Of a DNA stretch of 64,000 nt, positions 61,325-64,000 are shown piece after piece. The stretch spans positions 6,696,001-6,760,000 of the forward strand of contig NZ_JADBEK010000001.1 in assembly GCF_014873145.1 (NCBI RefSeq), written 5' to 3'. Numbering within the stretch: position 1 is the first letter of the stretch; every line of letters begins with the position of its first letter. The notes under the pieces were generated by a model. That model was not told where the DNA came from and made no database searches. It saw only the letters and a list, made by a program, of their open reading frames with translations. Source of the DNA: Nonomuraea angiospora (GTDB lineage: Bacteria; Actinomycetota; Actinomycetes; Streptosporangiales; Streptosporangiaceae). The position numbers and the translations under genes are program-made.

Positions 61325-61693
61325 TCACCTCACGAGGTCCAGGGCCAGCGTGGCCACCGCCAGCCCGAGAAACCCGATCGCCAGGAAGAACGTCGGCGAG
61401 AAGTCGCTGACGCGCAGGTGGGTGTAGAGGGCGCAGACGAAGTAGAGGATGAGCCCGGCCGCGGCGGCCGTGCCGACCAGGGGGACGCCGAGGAGCCCGA
61501 GCGCCAGCCCGAGCGCGCCCGCGACCTTGAGCGCGCCGATCGGGAAGACCAGCCACGACTCGGGCACTCCCGCCGTCTTCAGCGCGGGACCGAGCGTCCG
61601 CATGATCGGTTCGAGCCGGGTCATGGCGGCGAGGCCCGAGAACGTGTTGGCGGCGATGGTCACGAGGGCGGTGACGACATAGGCGGTGGTCAA
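61325..61693 (-). CDS. DoxX-family membrane protein 2
   Basis: A protein of 122 residues with four predicted helices (TAYVVTALVTIAANTFSGLA, WLVFPIGALKVAGALGLALG, AAAAGLILYFVCALYTHLRV, FLAIGFLGLAVATLAL). TTG 61691-61693 was chosen, since AAGGAG lies five bases upstream; a GTG frame to 61729 would contain this site. DoxX-like proteins of this short kind are of uncertain function. Unrelated in sequence detail to the doxX at 18.6 kb. Confidence 0.78.
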   Translation of the reverse strand: MTTAYVVTALVTIAANTFSGLAAMTRLEPIMRTLGPALKTAGVPESWLVFPIGALKVAGALGLALGLLGVPLVGTAAAAGLILYFVCALYTHLRVSDFSPTFFLAIGFLGLAVATLALDLVR

Positions 61694-61843
61694 GAGAGCT
61701 CCTTGGAAAGCGGAAGCGGCGTTCGCCACTGAGAGCCCTCGACGCCGGCGAATGTGACATAGCCCGCGGCCGGAAAAATCTCACGAATGGGGTAACCCTT
61801 TTCCTGATCAGTTGCGATGAAATGAGCAGACGAGGAGGGGCGC

Positions 61844-62266
61844 ATGGACATCGTTGCGATTGCCGGCCAGGTCATGCCCTATATAACGGCGGCCGTCGGC
61901 GCTTACGGGGCCGCGGTGCTGACCAAAACGCAGGACCTGGCGGCCGACGAGTCGGTTAATCTCGGACGCCGGCTGCTGCGGCGTTTCGCCAAGCGGGAGG
62001 AGAGCCGCGACCGCATCGAATCCGCCGTACAGGACCTGGTGGAGACGCCCGGGGACGAGGACCTCGTAGCCGCGCTGCGCGGCCAGCTGAAAAAGGCTCT
62101 CGCCGCCGATCCCGAGCTGGTCAGGGACGTCACGGAGCTGCTGCGGACGGCTCCCGCCGGCGCGATCGTCGGCAACGACGGCAGCCAGATCGTCTCCGGC
62201 AGCTCGATATCCGGTGACAACATCCAGATAGGCCAGGCGCGGGATATCGACATCCGCCGGCGCTGA
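61844..62266 (+). CDS. Small protein with a C-terminal RHIM-like (IQIG) motif
   Basis: A protein of 140 residues. ATG 61844 follows GAGGAGGGG. Residues 1-27 are hydrophobic (VAIAGQVMPYITAAVGAYGA), 35-103 are helical and charged (LGRRLLRRFAKREESRD, DLVAALRGQLKKALAADPEL). The C-terminus (about 108-140) is Gly/Ser/Ile-rich and carries SGDNIQIGQARDIDI, with the tetrad I127-Q-I-G130. This matches the RHIM core and the related amyloid signalling motifs found at the ends of bacterial signalling proteins. Such tails make proteins meet by beta-amyloid stacking. The role is inferred; a propeller gene follows 39 bp later. Confidence 0.7.
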   Translation: MDIVAIAGQVMPYITAAVGAYGAAVLTKTQDLAADESVNLGRRLLRRFAKREESRDRIESAVQDLVETPGDEDLVAALRGQLKKALAADPELVRDVTELLRTAPAGAIVGNDGSQIVSGSSISGDNIQIGQARDIDIRRR

Positions 62267-62305
62267 AGCGTTTACTTGGGTCCGCGTTCCACGTAGATAT
62301 ATCTC

Positions 62306-63988
62306 GTGATCAGGCGACGGCGGATTCGCGAGTCGTGGGTGTGGCATGCCCTGCTGTGCCTGGCCTTCCTCGCGATTCTCGCCCCGCCGGCCCCGCGTTT
62401 TCCCGTGGAGCGGCCGGGACCGGCCATTCCCGCCGGGACTCGTTCCCTGTTATGGCAGGCCCATTTCCGAGGTGACTGGCCCGGTGCGCTCTTCCTGGAC
62501 GACGTCCTGGTCCTGACGCACGGCGAGCGGGTCGAAGGCAGGAACGCCGTGACAGGTCAGATCCTGTGGTCCTTCAGCGCGTCGGACATCGGCGTCCATC
62601 TGCCGCCGGATGAATCGCTGGAGGCCACGGGTGACTACGTCGTCGCGGTGGCCCAGCGCGACGACGAGGACAGCGAGGTGGTCTCCCCGGGCGCCGGCCT
62701 GCTCGCCTTCAACGGGCGCACTGGGACGGTCCTCTGGAACCTCACGTCGGGGTTCTACGGCTCCGAGATGCCCGATCCCTACTTCACCTACCTCGGCTCG
62801 GGCGGGGAACGCGTACTGATCGAGATCCCTTCCGCCGGCGTGGTGCGGGCTCTGGACGCCGTGGACGGGCAGCCGCGGTGGGAGTCCACCATCTCCCCCG
62901 GATGCCACGTCGAGTCGGGAAACGCGGACGAGTCGGTGGCCGCGTACTTGATGAACTGCGCCGGACATTTCCGACTGCGCGTGCTGGGGGTCTCCACCGG
63001 GCGTTTCCTCTGGGAACGGGAGGTCTTCCCGTCGGGGACTCCCGTGATCGGGATCAGCGGCCGGGCGATCGGTGTGGAGAGCGACAACGCCTTCACCGTC
63101 TACGACACCGACGGACGGCGGCTCTACGAGCACACGGCGGGCGAGACGTGCGTGTGCTTGTGGGCCGCCACGGCCGAGGGCCTGGTGGTCGTACGGCAGG
63201 ACGACGTCAGCAAGTCCATGGTGGCGGACGCGGTGGACCGGCGATCGCGCCGCGTCACGCCCATCCGCGGCGAGGCGGGAGAGTTCGAGACGGTCGAGGC
63301 GGTGGACGGGAGGATCTACGGGAGGAGGCGGCTCGGCGCCACGCTCCAAGGCTCCGCCATCGTGACAGTGGATCCGGCGACGGCGAAGCAGACGCCTGTC
63401 GTCACGTTCCCGATCTACGAGGACGTGATCGGCATCAGCCGGTACGCGTTGCTCCTCGCCCCCGACTCGAACGAGGACACGAAGTCACTGCTGGCGTACA
63501 GAACGGTCGCACCGCCGATGACCGACCCTGGCCGCACGGCTAGAGGTGGCGTCGAGACCCGGGCCTGGCCGGACACGTGCTCCCTCATCCCGCCCTCGGC
63601 ACTGGCGGCCGAGTTTCCGAAGGCCCGCTACCGGCCACTCCCACTGCCGGGCCCGCCCGGACTCGGCCTGAGCACCCCCATCGGCTGCGACCTGGTCCCC
63701 GGTGACGCGAAGCACCCCGTGCTCACGATCAGCGTCCTGTGGGTGGGCGCGACGGCGGGCGAGGCGGAGACGATACTGCAAACCATCGCCGCCGAGTGGG
63801 ATGAGAAGGACCCCAGCCGGATCTCCAGCCCCGAGCCCTGGATGCGCTTGTACGTCAGCACGTACATGACCGATGAAACGGTCGTACGGGTGGGCGGCGC
63901 GCTGGTCCGCATGGACGGCGCGGGGAACCGTGACGTCGCGGTGCGGCTCGCCCGCGCGCTGGCCGGCAGCCTCCGGGCGGCGGCATGA
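62306..63988 (+). CDS. Membrane-anchored PQQ-type beta-propeller protein
   Basis: A protein of 560 residues from GTG 62306. One N-terminal membrane segment (WHALLCLAFLAILAPPAP), then repeated blades of the PQQ/BamB type: LLWQAHFRGDWPGALFLDDV, GRNAVTGQILWSFSAS, NGRTGTVLWNLTSGF, DAVDGQPRWES, VSTGRFLWEREV. The last 130 residues form a separate Cys-containing domain (DTCSLIPPSALAAEFP and PIGCDLVPGD) resembling DUF3558-like lipoprotein sensors. Extracytoplasmic; a binding or scaffold role is likely. It follows the IQIG-motif gene and may be in one operon with it. The window ends 12 bases later. Confidence 0.78.
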   Translation: MIRRRRIRESWVWHALLCLAFLAILAPPAPRFPVERPGPAIPAGTRSLLWQAHFRGDWPGALFLDDVLVLTHGERVEGRNAVTGQILWSFSASDIGVHLPPDESLEATGDYVVAVAQRDDEDSEVVSPGAGLLAFNGRTGTVLWNLTSGFYGSEMPDPYFTYLGSGGERVLIEIPSAGVVRALDAVDGQPRWESTISPGCHVESGNADESVAAYLMNCAGHFRLRVLGVSTGRFLWEREVFPSGTPVIGISGRAIGVESDNAFTVYDTDGRRLYEHTAGETCVCLWAATAEGLVVVRQDDVSKSMVADAVDRRSRRVTPIRGEAGEFETVEAVDGRIYGRRRLGATLQGSAIVTVDPATAKQTPVVTFPIYEDVIGISRYALLLAPDSNEDTKSLLAYRTVAPPMTDPGRTARGGVETRAWPDTCSLIPPSALAAEFPKARYRPLPLPGPPGLGLSTPIGCDLVPGDAKHPVLTISVLWVGATAGEAETILQTIAAEWDEKDPSRISSPEPWMRLYVSTYMTDETVVRVGGALVRMDGAGNRDVAVRLARALAGSLRAAA

Positions 63989-64000
63989 CCCGCCTGCCCG

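Overview
The window is high-GC actinobacterial DNA: codon third positions are almost all G or C, GTG and TTG starts are common, 4-bp ATGA/GTGA gene overlaps are frequent, CUT1 sugar importers lack their own ATPase, and ROK, SorC, F420/PPOX, CU044_5270 and DUF4132 families occur together. The mix fits a soil Streptosporangiales genome such as Nonomuraea, but the genus is an inference. No rRNA, tRNA, CRISPR array, prophage or intact insertion sequence is visible.

Layout. 1-1.2 kb: the 3' end of an rtcB-type RNA ligase gene overlapping prfH (ribosome rescue and rRNA repair pair). 1.3-6.4 kb: an EF-hand protein, an SBD-HNH type IV restriction enzyme, two small membrane proteins and a DUF4132 gene with a small partner. 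6.4-7.1 kb: decayed genes, including a MarR fragment. 7.1-12.3 kb: a two-component system and three membrane or exported YtkA/FixH-like proteins, all on the minus strand. 12.5-19.1 kb: a VOC protein and a fucoside locus (ROK repressor, CUT1 importer, GH29 alpha-L-fucosidase), followed by a convergent doxX gene carrying a perfect CelR/CebR-type operator at its promoter. 19.3-30.3 kb: exported hydrolases, a TetR regulator, a three-repeat secreted protein, an unpaired histidine kinase, a CPBP protease, an ECF sigma/CU044_5270 pair, a membrane DJ-1/PfpI fusion and a GNAT protein. 30.3-39.4 kb: a FAD monooxygenase, cydAB, ThuA plus Gfo/Idh/MocA, a DUF5666 protein, asnB and a PPOX protein. 39.4-45.2 kb: a TetR relic, a pentapeptide-repeat protein, a giant duplicated P-type ATPase and a probable 41-residue microprotein. 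45.3-46.6 kb: a class C serine hydrolase.

The most coherent block is 46.6-61.1 kb. Two divergent operons leave one intergenic region that carries inverted repeats with a shared GAATAG word. Leftward: a CUT1 importer, a TIM-barrel sugar isomerase and a DUF5060/DUF4038 (GH140 apiosidase-like) hydrolase without a signal peptide. Rightward: a two-subunit transketolase, an FGGY kinase, DUF2291, a CUT2 (Rbs-type) importer and a SorC-type regulator. Together these supply every step of the known non-oxidative D-apiose route (isomerase, apulose kinase, split apulose-4-phosphate transketolase) plus uptake of both a glycoside and the free sugar. The substrate is inferred from gene content, not shown.

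The right end holds a LuxR helix-turn-helix relic, a second DoxX protein, a small protein ending in a RHIM-like IQIG motif, and a membrane-anchored PQQ-type propeller protein.
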